A DNA stretch of 64,000 nucleotides from Neoceratodus forsteri (taxonomy: Eukaryota > Chordata > Ceratodontiformes > Ceratodontidae), in NCBI GenBank assembly GCA_016271365.2, contig CM057456.1:615433501-615497500 (forward strand). Reading direction: 5' to 3'. The notes under the pieces are model-generated. The model was given only the letters and a program-made list of their open reading frames with translations, was not told where the DNA came from and ran no database searches. Positions 52,745-62,990 of this stretch are shown piece by piece; position 1 is the stretch's first letter; every line of letters begins with the position of its first letter. Made by a program: the position numbers and the translations under genes.

Positions 52745-53319
52745 GCACCAGACCGGTGGCGCTGAGGGTTGAGGCGCTGGATGTCACACCTTGCGCCACG
52801 CCAGCAGGTTTGGGAGCGAGCCTGGACTCTGTGGGTGGGTAGGGAAGGGAGGGATTGGAGTCCGGAGGACAGCTCTCCCTCCCTGGGGTGGGGGGATCTC
52901 GCGCTCTCGCAGTCTAGTGTCCTCTGGTAGTTCCGGGGGCTCACAGCAGTCAAGAGCCAGAAGGAAAGGGGATTGGCTGGGAAGCGCTCCTGTGGGCGGG
53001 CTTGGGAGCGAGCACGCATCGAGCTGGAATGCAATGCACTCTCAGCCAATAAGGGGGAAAATACAAGAGAAAATCCCCTTCCGCCAGGTGAGATGACGAG
53101 ACCATCAGTTGCCCCAGCCACACACCCTCGTGGCTGCATCTCCAACTCTCACTTGGGGACTCATGCGCCCTCCTTAGGGCCCGGACAGCCCGGGTCCTGA
53201 ACCCATGTGTAGCCACGGAGTGCGGTTCAGACAGGCCGTGGAGCAGAGCATGGATCTCCGAGAGATGCCCCGATTAGGTATGTGCATAAAGAAACTCTAC
53301 AAAAAAAATAAAAAAAGAA
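52745..53319 (+). mobile_element. Long tRNA-like SINE, second copy, with target duplication
   Basis: A 575-bp segment with an A-rich tail is flanked by AGAATGCAAGTGTG (52731-52744) and AGAATGCAGGTGTG (53320-53333), 13 of 14 equal. The head CCGGTGGCGCTGAGG, the G-rich middle (GGGTGGGTAGGGAAGGGAGG), AGGACAGCTCTCC and GGATTGGCTG occur in the same order in the copy at 12188-12697. The second half is less similar. Family not recognised. Confidence 0.62.
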
Positions 53320-53333
53320 AGAATGCAGGTGTG

Positions 53334-54389
53334 AGCGTGACCTCACAACATGGTTTGAATATCGTTCTAAATTCTTTAATTAGCATAAATTTCTAAAGCT
53401 CCAGGGTGGCTCATTCCAGGGGAATGATTGCAGTTACCCGTGAGGGATTTGAGGGGTTTGAAATATTAGAATAACAGGAATATATAAAAAAAAGTCTATG
53501 AAACTGCAAAATATCTTAAGGCTCTAATCTACCTCATATTGTCACAGAATTAGACATCCAGTGTAATAAAGAGATACTATTATAAGTTTTCAGAGACTTT
53601 AATGTCCCAGATACTCCAGTCTATGCCCTTATTAAAGATCTAGAACGTCTTAAATCCATATGGGCTTCAACTAAATGGCTAAGAGAGCTGGATGAATTTA
53701 ACTATTAGCTCACCAATTTCTTGGCATCTGGTTGTAAATCACTTCTTGAAAGGAGAATGATCAATTTGGAAAATGCATGATTAAAATATGAACAACTTAT
53801 TTGTTCATTTGACTGCAAACCCATGAGGCCCCCTGATGTCTGTATGAGGAGTACAAAGTTCACCCTAATACAAATGGCTACACTGATCCATCACAGACTG
53901 GGAATAATTTTTAATTATACCAGCATTTTTGGAAACTGATCTGGGAGCAGATGGTATTATTAAAACTCAAAGGTCAAGGGTAAGAGATGTGAGTTCCCAG
54001 ATTAATATCTGGGTTAAAGACCAACTGCTTGCAAACTAGATATTTAAAGTGAATGCTTAAACAACTTTGGTTTACGCATTACTGATACAGAGCAAATTTT
54101 TAAAGGGATGCCTGGTATGCAGAACAAAAATAATACAGGAGGCCTCATGGGTATAACAAGCAGCCTTGGAAAGTGAAGGTGGCCCAATAAACAACAGGGC
54201 CAGTACCTGTAAAAGTAATTACTGAATGTGTGGCTGATAGCAAGGTACAGGATGCATTCTATTGTAACCCTTTTATTCATGACAATGAATTCAGGATAAT
54301 ATCTTGGCATATTAGTGATCTGCCTATGAAGATGTCAGATTTAGAATGGCAGGAGTATCTTTTCAATTTTACAGTAACTGTATTACAAG
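53334..54389 (+). other. AT-rich stretch with degraded coding character, element H
   Basis: Short open pieces on the + strand (for example about 53600-53690 reading FNVPDTPVYALIKDLERLKS) suggest a decayed ORF between the ORF1-like parts and the endonuclease of element H. No domain is recognisable and stops are frequent. Confidence 0.3.
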
Positions 54390-55098
54390 AAACATGGACT
54401 ATGTAAGAACGTCAGTTAAATGGATACCAGGGCTTTTTTTCACCAGGTCGGAAAGTTGAAAAATGATAGGCCAGTTGGAGGTTTAGTTATATGGGTCAAA
54501 AGTATGCCAGAGCTAAAGGATGTTAAACTATTAAAACAAAATTCTACCTTCCAGTTAAAATTATCCTACAGGAGAGGTCATATATCATACTCAACTTGTA
54601 TATTCCCCAAAAAACTCTAATTATTATTGTGAAGAAGTTTGAACTTCCTTGGAGGAATATATCCTTGAGTCTCTGAACAATAATTTAGATTCAACATTTC
54701 TATGTATGGGGGATTGATTTTAACTCTCAAATGGCAACATACAGTGATGCAAAAACTATTCCTGCTGGTCATGTGAATGTAGATATACAAAGGAAAAACA
54801 AAGATGGCCCCATAAATGAAAATGGTGATAAAGCTATTCATATTTTAGGTTCTCAAACCTTGGTGGTCATTAGTGGGCACACATTATAAGATCCTGAAGC
54901 AGAATATATTTTGTTCTTTGGTTGTGGAAAGAGCGCTATTGATCTAATAATCACCCATTATTTGGATTTAGATATAATAGAGCTGAAAATTCTTTAAGTA
55001 CACAAAGCAATCATACACCATTAGTTTTAACTTTAGATATATCTAACACACATGCAAGTTTAAATAAAATTCACATAAAGGACCAACACGTAAGAAAA
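54390..55098 (+). pseudogene. Element H LINE-type endonuclease
   Basis: Blocks of an exonuclease/endonuclease/phosphatase-type LINE endonuclease in order on the + strand, with stops: VLQETWTM near 54395 (QETW box with catalytic Glu), DRPVGGLVIWVKSM (54463-54510), a FLCMGD..FNSQMAT block near 54705-54735 (GDFN box interrupted by a stop) and KSAIDLIITHYLDLDIIEL near 54935-54985 (the S-x-I-D block). The last SDH-type box reads SNH with TPLVLTLDIS near 55010-55035. Directly after, DIRS E is inserted. The continuation lies at 60862. The LINE clade is not determined and it is clearly different from the CR1 and L2-like copies here. Confidence 0.6.
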
Positions 55099-55100
55099 GG

Positions 55101-55308
55101 AAATTACGTACATACCGTAATTATTTATCTTCTTGGACAAAGTCTCCACCACTCATTCACACTGATGGGACTACACCGGAGTTGCTAGGACCCAGCAGGA
55201 GCCAAAAATCTTCAGGAGGGCTGGCACTGAGGTAGGGCCATGAGGAAGCGGCACCACGAGCCCGGCTCGCACCATATAAGCTACCTCGTCATCAACCCTC
55301 CAACCGCC
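55101..55308. repeat. DIRS E left inverted terminal repeat
   Basis: Reverse complement of 60679-60861 (GTCTCCACCACTCATTCACA against TGTGAATGAGTGGTGGAGAC; GAGCCCGGCTCGCACCATAT against ATATGGTGTGAGCCAGGCTC). The element begins with a palindrome of the type ATTACGTACATACCGTAAT (55103-55121). Confidence 0.9.
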
Positions 55309-55489
55309 CCTGTACCTTTTTTACAGAGGAGGTGCAGCGTAAACTAATCTAGGAAACTAACCTATGTCGGACATAAGATAGTCCGAATGACCCGTGTAAG
55401 AAGGGTCAACTCATAAGAGTCTTCACAGCCCAGACATCGAGGGAATGAAGACCACAAACAGATAAGTGAGCTCGGGGGATGGCGGGTGG

Positions 55490-55605
55490 GCGTGTGAATA
55501 AGTGGTGGAGATTTCGTCCAAGAAGATCAATAATTACGGTAGGTACGTAATTTCCATATCTTCCTGGACATAAAGTCTCCACCACTCATTTACACTAATG
55601 GGAGA
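55490..55605. repeat. DIRS E internal complementary region (ICR)
   Basis: GTGGTGGAGATTTCGTCCAAG through GGTACGTAATTTCC complements the outer left end. TATCTTCCTGGACATAAAGT through CACTCATTTACACTAATGGG complements the outer right end (60815-60861). The halves meet at about 55554. Confidence 0.9.
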
Positions 55606-55619
55606 GTACCAAGCTAAAA

Positions 55620-56864
55620 TAATCTCCAGAGATGGGCAGCAGGAGAGAAAAGCTCACCTAGGACAGAAGTCCATTAAGGATTGTCCTGCCAAAAGACTGA
55701 TGCTGTCTGGCATGGACATCCAAGGAGTAGTGCTTTACGAAAGTGTGCAGAGAGCTCCAAGTGGCCGCACTGCAGATGTCCGCAATGGGTACATTGCAAA
55801 TTTGCATCAGAGATGCCGCGACTGCTCTGGTAGAATGAGCGTATACTCTGCCTTCCACCTTGATCTATGCCATGGAGTAGCAGTGGCGGAGGCATGCCAC
55901 TAGTCATGCTGAAATACACCCGACAGCAACAGACTGACCCAGCCAGGCTGTGACTAAGGACAAAACAATTGTTTAGATGTGTGGATTTCCTTAGTCCTGT
56001 CTAAGCAAAACCGCAAAGCTCTCTTCACATCCAGAAAATGTAGGGTACGCTCCCCCTCATTCTGGAAGATCACAAAGTAGGTAGGAAAGAAGGACCAAAG
56101 GCTGATTTAGATGGAATTCTGAGACAACCTTGGGAAGAAACTTGGGGTGGGTCTTGAGAACCACCTTGTCTTTGTGAAATACAATATATGGAGGGTCTGT
56201 GACTAAGGCATGTATTTCCGACACTGTGGGCAGAAGTGATGGCCACAAGGAAGGCCGTCTTCCAAGTCAGAAAGTTTAGGTCACAAGTAGCTAGGAGCTC
56301 GAAAGGTTTATGGGTGAGCATGTCTAGTACAAGATTAATGTCCCAGGCTGCTACTGATCGTCTAACTGGTGGCCTGGTATGCAGACTGCTCTTAAAAAAC
56401 CTCTTAACCACAGGTAGCTGAGCCAGCGACAAGAAGAATACAGGCTCATGGTACGCTGAGATTGCACAAAGGTGAACCTTAATGGTTGAGTATTGCAGGC
56501 CTGTGTTTGAGAGGTCTAGAAGATACTCTAGGACTTTGTTCGGTGGGCAGGAAAAGTGGTTCCAAGAGGATTTTGCACACCAGATGGAGAAACGTTTCCA
56601 TTTAGCCATGTAGGTTTTCCTAGTAGCTGGCTTACATGCCACTAATAGGACATCAGAGACCCTATGTGAAATGTTAAACCTGTTCACCTCTATCTCCTCA
56701 GCAGCCAAGCACGGAGGTGAAGGGACCTCAGGTTGGGATGGACTACAGGGCCCTGGGTCATTAGGATCATCTGAAGTGGAAGCGGTTTTGGGGGAAGTTT
56801 CTGATAATCTGCTGATTAATGGAAACCATATCTGACAAAGCCAGAATGGGGCGATGAGAATCAT
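55620..56864 (-). pseudogene. DIRS E tyrosine recombinase, broken at the first catalytic box
   Basis: The first 230 or so codons from 56864 are intact: the join from the Dam-like linker (MILIAPFWLCQIWFPLI), ATRKTYMAKWKRFSIWC, YSTIKVHLCAISAYH and FLTWKTAFLVAITSA. There the frame is lost: at 56225-56240 the codons expected to encode Arg of the first catalytic box are altered and about one or two bases are missing, and the family sequence goes on in another frame as VSEIHALVTDPPYIVFHKDK (56057-56248). The second box HSTRA and the nucleophile in HTFVKHYSLDV are intact in frame 55658-55858. The start overlaps RNase H by about 100 bp in another frame. Confidence 0.85.
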
Positions 56865-58560
56865 TCTGTCCCCCCCGTGCCTCCAGTTTGAGAAGCATCC
56901 TCTGAACTAAGGGAAGAGGAGGAAATGCGTACAGAAAGTGTTTTATCCACCACAGTCTGAATGCATCCTGACTAAAAACGCCAGGTTCTGGATTTCTGGA
57001 GCAGAAGACAGGCAGTTTTGCATTGAATAGGGACGCAAAAAGATCCGGGTCCGGAGTTCCCCACTGTTCAAAGAGTGATTGCACGACACTTACATCGAGA
57101 GACCACTCGTGAGGATCTGTCTCCATTCTGCTGAGACGGTCCGCCAGATTGTTCTGAACTCCTGGCAGGTAGACTGCCTGGATCAGAGCTTTGTGCTCTA
57201 GGCACCATTCCCACACTCTCATCGCTTCCCTGCATAAGGGGTAAGAGTGTGCTCCACCCTGCTTGTTGATGTAGTACATCACTGCCTTGTTGTCCGTTTG
57301 AAGAAGAATGGTCTTGTGACAGAGTATGTCCTTCAAGGTCCAGACTGCGTAAAGGATGGCTCTAATTTCCAGAACATTTATGTGAAGTTGAGACTCATCC
57401 TGGCTCCATCAACCCTGGGTGTGGAGATCCTGACAGTGGGCTCCCCCAATGGAGATCTGGGGATCCAGAGGGGCGAAGGTATAACCTTCCAGAAGGTTGT
57501 CCTCCTGAGACCACCAGTTGAGCGACTATTTCAGCAGTTCCATCACCTTGATGTGAAAGGACTGTGGGTGTGTGGTTGGCGAACACTGAGTACTGAGCAT
57601 CCACTGAGCAGTTCTCATGTGAAGATGAGAGAGGCACAGTGAACACCGAGGATACCATGAGACCCATCATCCACTGCATCAAGAGAGCTCGGACTGAGCT
57701 GTTTTCTCTGATGAAGCAGGCCATCTGGAGGATGTCACTCCTTCTGTCCTCCGGAGGAAAGGCTTTCGTGTTGGAGGTATCCAGAAGGGCTGCTGGGAGG
57801 GCTGTAGCTGTGATTTTCTCAAGTTTAGCAGAACTTCCATGAACATGAGGAAGTTTGAAGCCGCAGCTATGGCTTCTTGAGTCTTGTATGGAGGGGCTCG
57901 CGAGAAGCCAATCATCCAGATATGGAAACACCTGAATTCCAATCTTCCTCAGATGCGTTGCGAGAACTGCAAAGCACTTTGTAAAGACTCAAAAGTTCCA
58001 AGGATAGCCCAAAGGGCAGGACTCTGAATTGGTAGTGCTGACCCAATGCCACGAATCTGAGAGATCTGTGATGGCTTGGGTGAATGGAAACATGTTGATA
58101 GGCCTCCTGCATGTCCAGGGCAGCTAGTCAATCATGTTGATGAATCAGAGGTAAAAGCGTCCTGAGTGATATCTTGAAAAGGAACTTGTTTAACTTCCTG
58201 AGGTCTAGAATAGGGTGCATGCCACCTGTTTTCTTTGGAACTAGGAAGTAATAAGAGTAGAAACCTGTGTTCCACTGATCCAGCGGAATTATCTCTACTG
58301 CCCTGTTGTTCAGAAGGCCTTGGATCTCAGAAGCAAGAAGGTCCGACTGAGTGACAGACAGCATGGGCTGTCGTTTGGGTGGATGATCCGGAGGGGTTTC
58401 CGACAGATTTAGAGGGTACCCCTCATGGATTATTCTGAGCACCCATTTGTCTGACATGATCGACTTCCACTGGTCATAAAACTGAGTCAGATACCCTCCT
58501 ACTGCCGAGGAAGAGTCCCCCTCAGACAGCTGAGGTGGGGCATGGGCCAGGATCTCAGAG
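56767..58560 (-). pseudogene. DIRS E reverse transcriptase-RNase H, frameshifted
   Basis: RT N-terminus (58560-58128): EIQGLLNNRAVEIIPLDQWN, FLVPKKTGGMHPILDLRKLN, then a TGA where other copies have Trp (HD-stop-LAALDMQEAYQ, about 58125). RT continues with YQFRVLPFGLSLE (57912-58112), YLDDWLLASP with an intact catalytic box (57911-57922) and LLNLRKSQLQPSQ (57679-57942) across two frame changes. RNase H (57336-56767) reads LLQTDNKAVMYYINKQGG and VYLPGVQNNLADRLSR, followed by the Dam-like linker WGTPDPDLFASLFNAKLP and LYAFPPLPLVQRML. The RNase H-linker part is uninterrupted for 189 codons. Confidence 0.85.
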
Positions 58561-59441
58561 GGTGGCACTAGGCGCTTGGCGGCCCTGTGCCTTCTGCTGC
58601 ATTTTCTTTTGCATTTGAGGGGTTTGGTTTCTGTTAAAACCTCCTCTGCCTTTACCACAAAAGGACTGACTGTTCTGAAATTGACACCTGTTCCCGCCCC
58701 TTTGAGGAGCGGGAGGGGGTCTGGCCGGTTTGATGGCCGTTCTAGTCTTCTGCATGGCCACCAGCGCCTGTTCGATCTGAGGACCAAACAGATACGTACC
58801 ATGAAAAGGTAAGGCCATAACTCTCTGTTGGGCAACATTTGTGAAGCCCGAGGTGTGCAACCAAGAGTGGAGATGGATACAAATACCAGCCGCCACTGCT
58901 CTGGAGGCAGTGTCAAAGGCATCCATGGCAGCTTTAAGTTGTTGATTATTGGATTCAATACCCCTAGTCATGGTTTGAAGGAGCTCTGAGTTAACCTCCA
59001 AATCAGGAACAGCTTCTACTGTAGCCCTGAGCAAATGCCAGAGAGTATACTCATACTGAGAAAAATAGCCCTGGTGGCTAGCAATATGTATGCCCAGGGT
59101 GGAAGCAGCAAAGACTCGCTTTCCCAAAGTGTCTGTCTTGTGAGATTCTTTGTTTATTGGACGTGCTGTAGATTCTTACAGAATAACAGCCTTGTCATTC
59201 TCCGCCAGAACAACAATGGCATCAGCAAAGGCTTGTGAGGCCAAAATGGGGCGATCCTTGGGAGGGGCATATTTCCTATCTATGGACTTAGCCACAGAGG
59301 GAATGAGTGCCGGATTATCCCACACCATCTGCAAGAAAGTTTCAAAAGAGCGTTGCTCCGGTGGGGTCAATTCCACAGGAACATCCAGAACGTGTAGGTA
59401 CTGCAGACGCAGCAACTTCCCAGGATCGATATGCGAAGTCT

Positions 59442-59473
<32 letters not shown>

Positions 59474-60440
59474 CAAATTTCTGAGCAGAGATTTCAAAGA
59501 AAGGTCCTCGACCAAAGGCCCTGTTGAAAGAGGTTTATTCACTGCCCATAGGGAGGAATCATCGTCGAAGTTGCCTCCTAATCGAAGATCAAGATCAGGC
59601 TCAACATCATCTCCTGTCAGTCCAGAAGGGACTGCATAGATAGGAAAGGGATGAAAAGAAGGAGGAGGAGGAGCAGAGAGAATCAGCATGGAAAACCTCA
59701 GTATCTCACGTGGCACCACAAGCGCCCTCAGCGCTGCAACAGGAGGCGGCGCCGAAAACACAGGTGGCAGCAGCATGGAAAACTGCACTGAGCGCTGCAC
59801 CAGCACAGGAAACGGCACTGAGAATGGCACTGCAGAAATTCCCAACCCTTGACTCTCAGAAGAAAAATGAAGAAATTCAGCAGGAGATAAACACACCGGT
59901 GTGGACCCCTGCGCCGCAGCCATGTGAGGGGGATGAACACCAGAGTGCGGCGTCCTCGGCACCAGAGATGTCACCGCGCAACTAGGAAGCCCCAATCGCC
60001 CTGCCCGCAGGCCCGAAGGACCCAGCGACAAACTCGCCGACCCAGGTAGCCAGGACAACCACTGCACCCATTGCTCCATAACAACAGCCCAATGGTGAAA
60101 CTGCTCACCAGAAGACCCCCACCATGCAGGGAGGAACTCCGGAGTCAAGGATGCTGGGCACCAGAGACAGAGACTGGAGGAGACCCTGGAAGAGGCAGAG
60201 TCTGGTCTCTGCCTCCAGAAACAGACAATCAACACGCAAACATACCAGAAGGCGACCTCGTGCAGTGAGTTTCTTTTTCAACCGGGAGGCTGAACGGTGC
60301 AGAGAATGGGACTGCTGCTTTTTGTGCTTTCGGGAAGACGCCCATCTCCCCCCAGCACTGGACTGCCTGTAGTCACCCCGTAGGCGGTGAACCAGACCCA
60401 GGCCGGCTGACTGAACAGCTTTCATGCGAAGTCTCCCTAC
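58555..60440 (-). pseudogene. DIRS E Gag
   Basis: The capsid-like domain is open from 59127 to 58555: MGKRVFAASTLGIHIASHQG, QLKAAMDAFDTASRAVAAG and LPFHGTYLFGPQIEQAL, ending in a Gly/Arg/Gln-rich tail (GKGRGGFNRNQTPQMQKKMQ) that suits RNA binding. This frame overlaps the RT start. The upstream acidic part is visible at 59176-59415 (LRLQYLHVLDVPVELTPPEQ) and a Pro/Ser-rich part at 59342-60235. A Cys cluster CVLIVC..LCLWC near 60140-60240 may be the zinc-finger-like start. An (AG)n tract at 59441-59468 falls inside the coding part and may change the frame. Confidence 0.72.
59441..59468. repeat. (AG)n microsatellite inside DIRS E Gag
   Basis: Fourteen GA/AG dinucleotides. In the minus frame this gives a run of Leu-Ser codons. 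Confidence 0.95.
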
Positions 60441-60678
60441 CGTCACCTGCCCCGTTCATGGTCGACTCCAACGAAGGAGAGCTGAAGACGACTTCTGTGA
60501 TAAGCTAAAATAAAATTACTATTTTTATTCTATTTTCACTAGAAAACAATATAACTATGATAAACTAATCGAAACTGAAGACTAGTGCTGCTGTCGTACA
60601 GATGTGAAGTTTTGGCTTCCGGCGAGTGACGTCGTCACTGAAGTGCACTCGACTGCGGGGAAAAAAAGGAATTGAGGC

Positions 60679-60861
60679 AGTTGGAAGGTCGACGCCAAGG
60701 TAACCTATATGGTGTGAGCCAGGCTCGCGGTGCCACTTCCTCACAGCCTACCTTGGCACTGGCCCTCCTGAAGATTTTTGGCTCCCGCTGGGACCTAGCA
60801 CCTCCGGCGTAGTCCCATCAGTGTGAATGAGTGGTGGAGACTTTATGTCCAGGAAGATCAA
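60679..60861. repeat. DIRS E right inverted terminal repeat
   Basis: Reverse complement of 55101-55308. It ends TTTATGTCCAGGAAGATCA, which is complementary to the second half of the ICR. Confidence 0.88.
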
Positions 60862-61392
60862 GGACTCCGTTTAGATCGAGTGGCATTACAGAAATGTTGC
60901 TACATTTGTTTTTTCACCAGAAAATTTAGCTTTAATAGAAAACACAAAAAAAAAAAACACACCACAACAAGCTTCTGACCTATTAGTGATATTATTTTCA
61001 AGGCTACTTCTGGTATTATACAAGGAGAAATATGTGAATACTTCAAATAATAAATCATGGTTCAGTCAAGACTGCAGGAAAGATAAAATAATTATTCTCC
61101 AGAAGCTTCTAAAATTAACCAAAAATAATTCATCAGAACAAAATCTGACATCACTGAACAGGGCCAGGAAAAAAATATGAGAAACTGCTAGAGGAAAAAA
61201 GTATTCTGAATACCTCTGCAATCAATGTGATAGTTAATAAGGACAGTAGCTAATGCTGGCCAAAGGGACTAATAACTATACACCTAATCCAGCAGCTATA
61301 TACCAGCTAATAACTGGATAACCAGTTTTATACTATTTTTTATGACCCTCACAGTGCAAAAAATGTTCCATGGCTGGAGAGAAATTTTAAAA
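60862..61392 (+). pseudogene. Element H ORF2 linker region
   Basis: Continuation of element H to the right of DIRS E. Frame 60986-61180 reads NKSWFSQDCRKDKIIILQKL and LTSLNRARKKI. A W-F-x-x-x-C pattern after the endonuclease is usual in the linker of LINE ORF2 proteins. A Lys-rich helix follows. The sequence then degrades and is cut off by DIRS F at about 61393. No RT of element H is visible in the window. Confidence 0.5.
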
Positions 61393-61410
61393 AGTACAGT
61401 TTAACACACT

Positions 61411-61825
61411 GTAACGGTAGATCTTCGAGAGGAGCTCTTGCAGCAGGTTACACCATAAGGACTAAAGCCGGCAGGAGACAGGACCCCATGGAAAACTTCT
61501 AGCTAGCAGTCTATAGTGGTGGACCGCCCCCTGACGTCTGCCCACCCAGACATCAGCCAAGGGTATAAAAGGGACAGTCGCCCAGCCCCACCTCACCTCA
61601 GTTCTCTGACGCAGACCCCGGCACAGGAAGGGACTGGAGAACTGAGGAGATATACTGCATGAAATTAGCTGATAATGTAGAAGCAGATACCAGGGGGAAG
61701 TAGGGAGGGAGAGTAGCACCTGCTGCAAAAGCTCCTTTCGAAGCTCTACTGTTACAGTAAGTTCTTATGTAACTGTCCTATTTCACTTCGAGGGGGAGCT
61801 CTTGCAGCAGGTTACACCATAAGGA
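61411..61825. repeat. DIRS F left ITR and ICR
   Basis: The outer left end returns inverted at 61718-61762 (GCAAAAGCTCC to CTACTGTTACAGTAAG), followed by TTATGTAACTGTCCTATTTC onward, which by comparison with DIRS C complements the unseen right end. The ITR itself aligns with DIRS C 19867-20052. Confidence 0.82.
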
Positions 61826-61849
61826 CAGAGTCCCAAGCAGTGCAAGGAC

Positions 61850-62990
61850 AACCCTTGACAGACGGGTGGAGGAAAAAAGCAGAAATCTGGAATCCTCATG
61901 AAAGTAGGCCCTGTAGGACAGCAAGGCTGAAGCCTGCCATGCGCTTGGAGGTAATGTACAAACTATAGTATTTCATGAAAGTGTGGACTGAACTTCAGGT
62001 GGCAGCTGCGCAGATATCTGCCACTGACTCATTACGCAAACACGGAAAGGAAGCAACAATTCTTCCGGTAGAACGGCCTTTAACCAAGCCCGGTAAAGGC
62101 TTGCCATACTTCTGATAGCAGTAAACGATGCAGTGAACCAACCACTTAGACAAAGTCTGCTTGGAAACAGGAGCCCCTAAAGTCTTCAGGGTGAACGAAA
62201 AACAACTGACCAGATTTTCTGAGATCCCAAGTATGAGTCAAATAATAACGAAGAACCAGATGAACATACAGAGTGTGCAGTAGAGCCTCCCCTCGATTCG
62301 AATGCTCTGGCTAATAAACTGGAAGATGGATGTCCTGATTGAGGGGAAATTCGGACACCACCTTAGGCAGAAACTTAGGATTTGTCCTCAAGGACACCCT
62401 GTCCTTATGGAACACTAAATAAGGCTCTTTGAGCATCAGAGCCTGGAGCTCAGAAATCCTCCAAGCAGAAGTAATGGCAACTAAAAACAACACTTTCCAC
62501 GACAGAAAGCGCAGCTCGCAATCGGCGGCTGGCTCGAAGGGAGGAAAAGTAAGTTTCTCCAGAAGAAAAAAGGTCCAGTGGAGGAATGGGATCCCTGATG
62601 GGAGGTTTCAAATATACAATACCTCGCAGGAAAGTGCGGGGTAAATCCAACTGAGCAACAGCTTTGCCCTGTACCAGTGTATTATATGCAGAAACAGTGG
62701 ACAAATGTACCTTAATGGAAGGAGTAGCTAAGTCCCAAGTCCAACAGAGAAAGGAGGTACTCAAGGACAGAGTTTACTGGACAGGTAAAGGGATCAAGGT
62801 GACAGGCAGAAGCCCAGATGCAAAACCACTTCCACTTCCTAGCGTAGGTGGTCCTAGTAGAGGGCTTTCTAGCAACAACGAGGACCTCTGCTACTCTAGG
62901 AGAAAAACCTCAAACCAGGTAACTGCTACGTCTGCAGGAGCCATGTATGCAGGTGTAGCAACTTGAGGAACGGATGGACTAGAGTCCCTT
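61850..62990 (-). pseudogene. DIRS F tyrosine recombinase, degraded
   Basis: First catalytic box LFLVAITSAWRISELQAL (62493 downward) and HKDRVSLRTNPKFLPKVVSEF are intact. The core-binding region SIKVHLSTVSAYN is at 62450-62764, one frame away. The HxxR box near 62068-62080 reads RSTG, so both His and Arg are lost. The nucleophile region reads HTFMKYYSLYI near 61965-61990, preceded by a stop. Frames change at least three times. Confidence 0.75.

Larger units (their letters stand above)
55099..60861 (-). mobile_element. DIRS retrotransposon E, complete, nested in element H
   Basis: Left ITR 55101-55308, ICR 55490-55605 and right ITR 60679-60861 are all recognisable, with Gag, RT/RNase H and YR in order on the minus strand. 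Length about 5.76 kb without internal insertions. Element H endonuclease lies to the left and its linker (NKSWFSQDCRKDK) to the right, so the target is known. The coding parts carry several frameshifts and at least one Trp to stop change. Confidence 0.9.

Noticed and set aside
57247..57642. 131-codon plus-strand frame in DIRS E
   Set aside because: Antisense shadow of the RNase H region. No domain.
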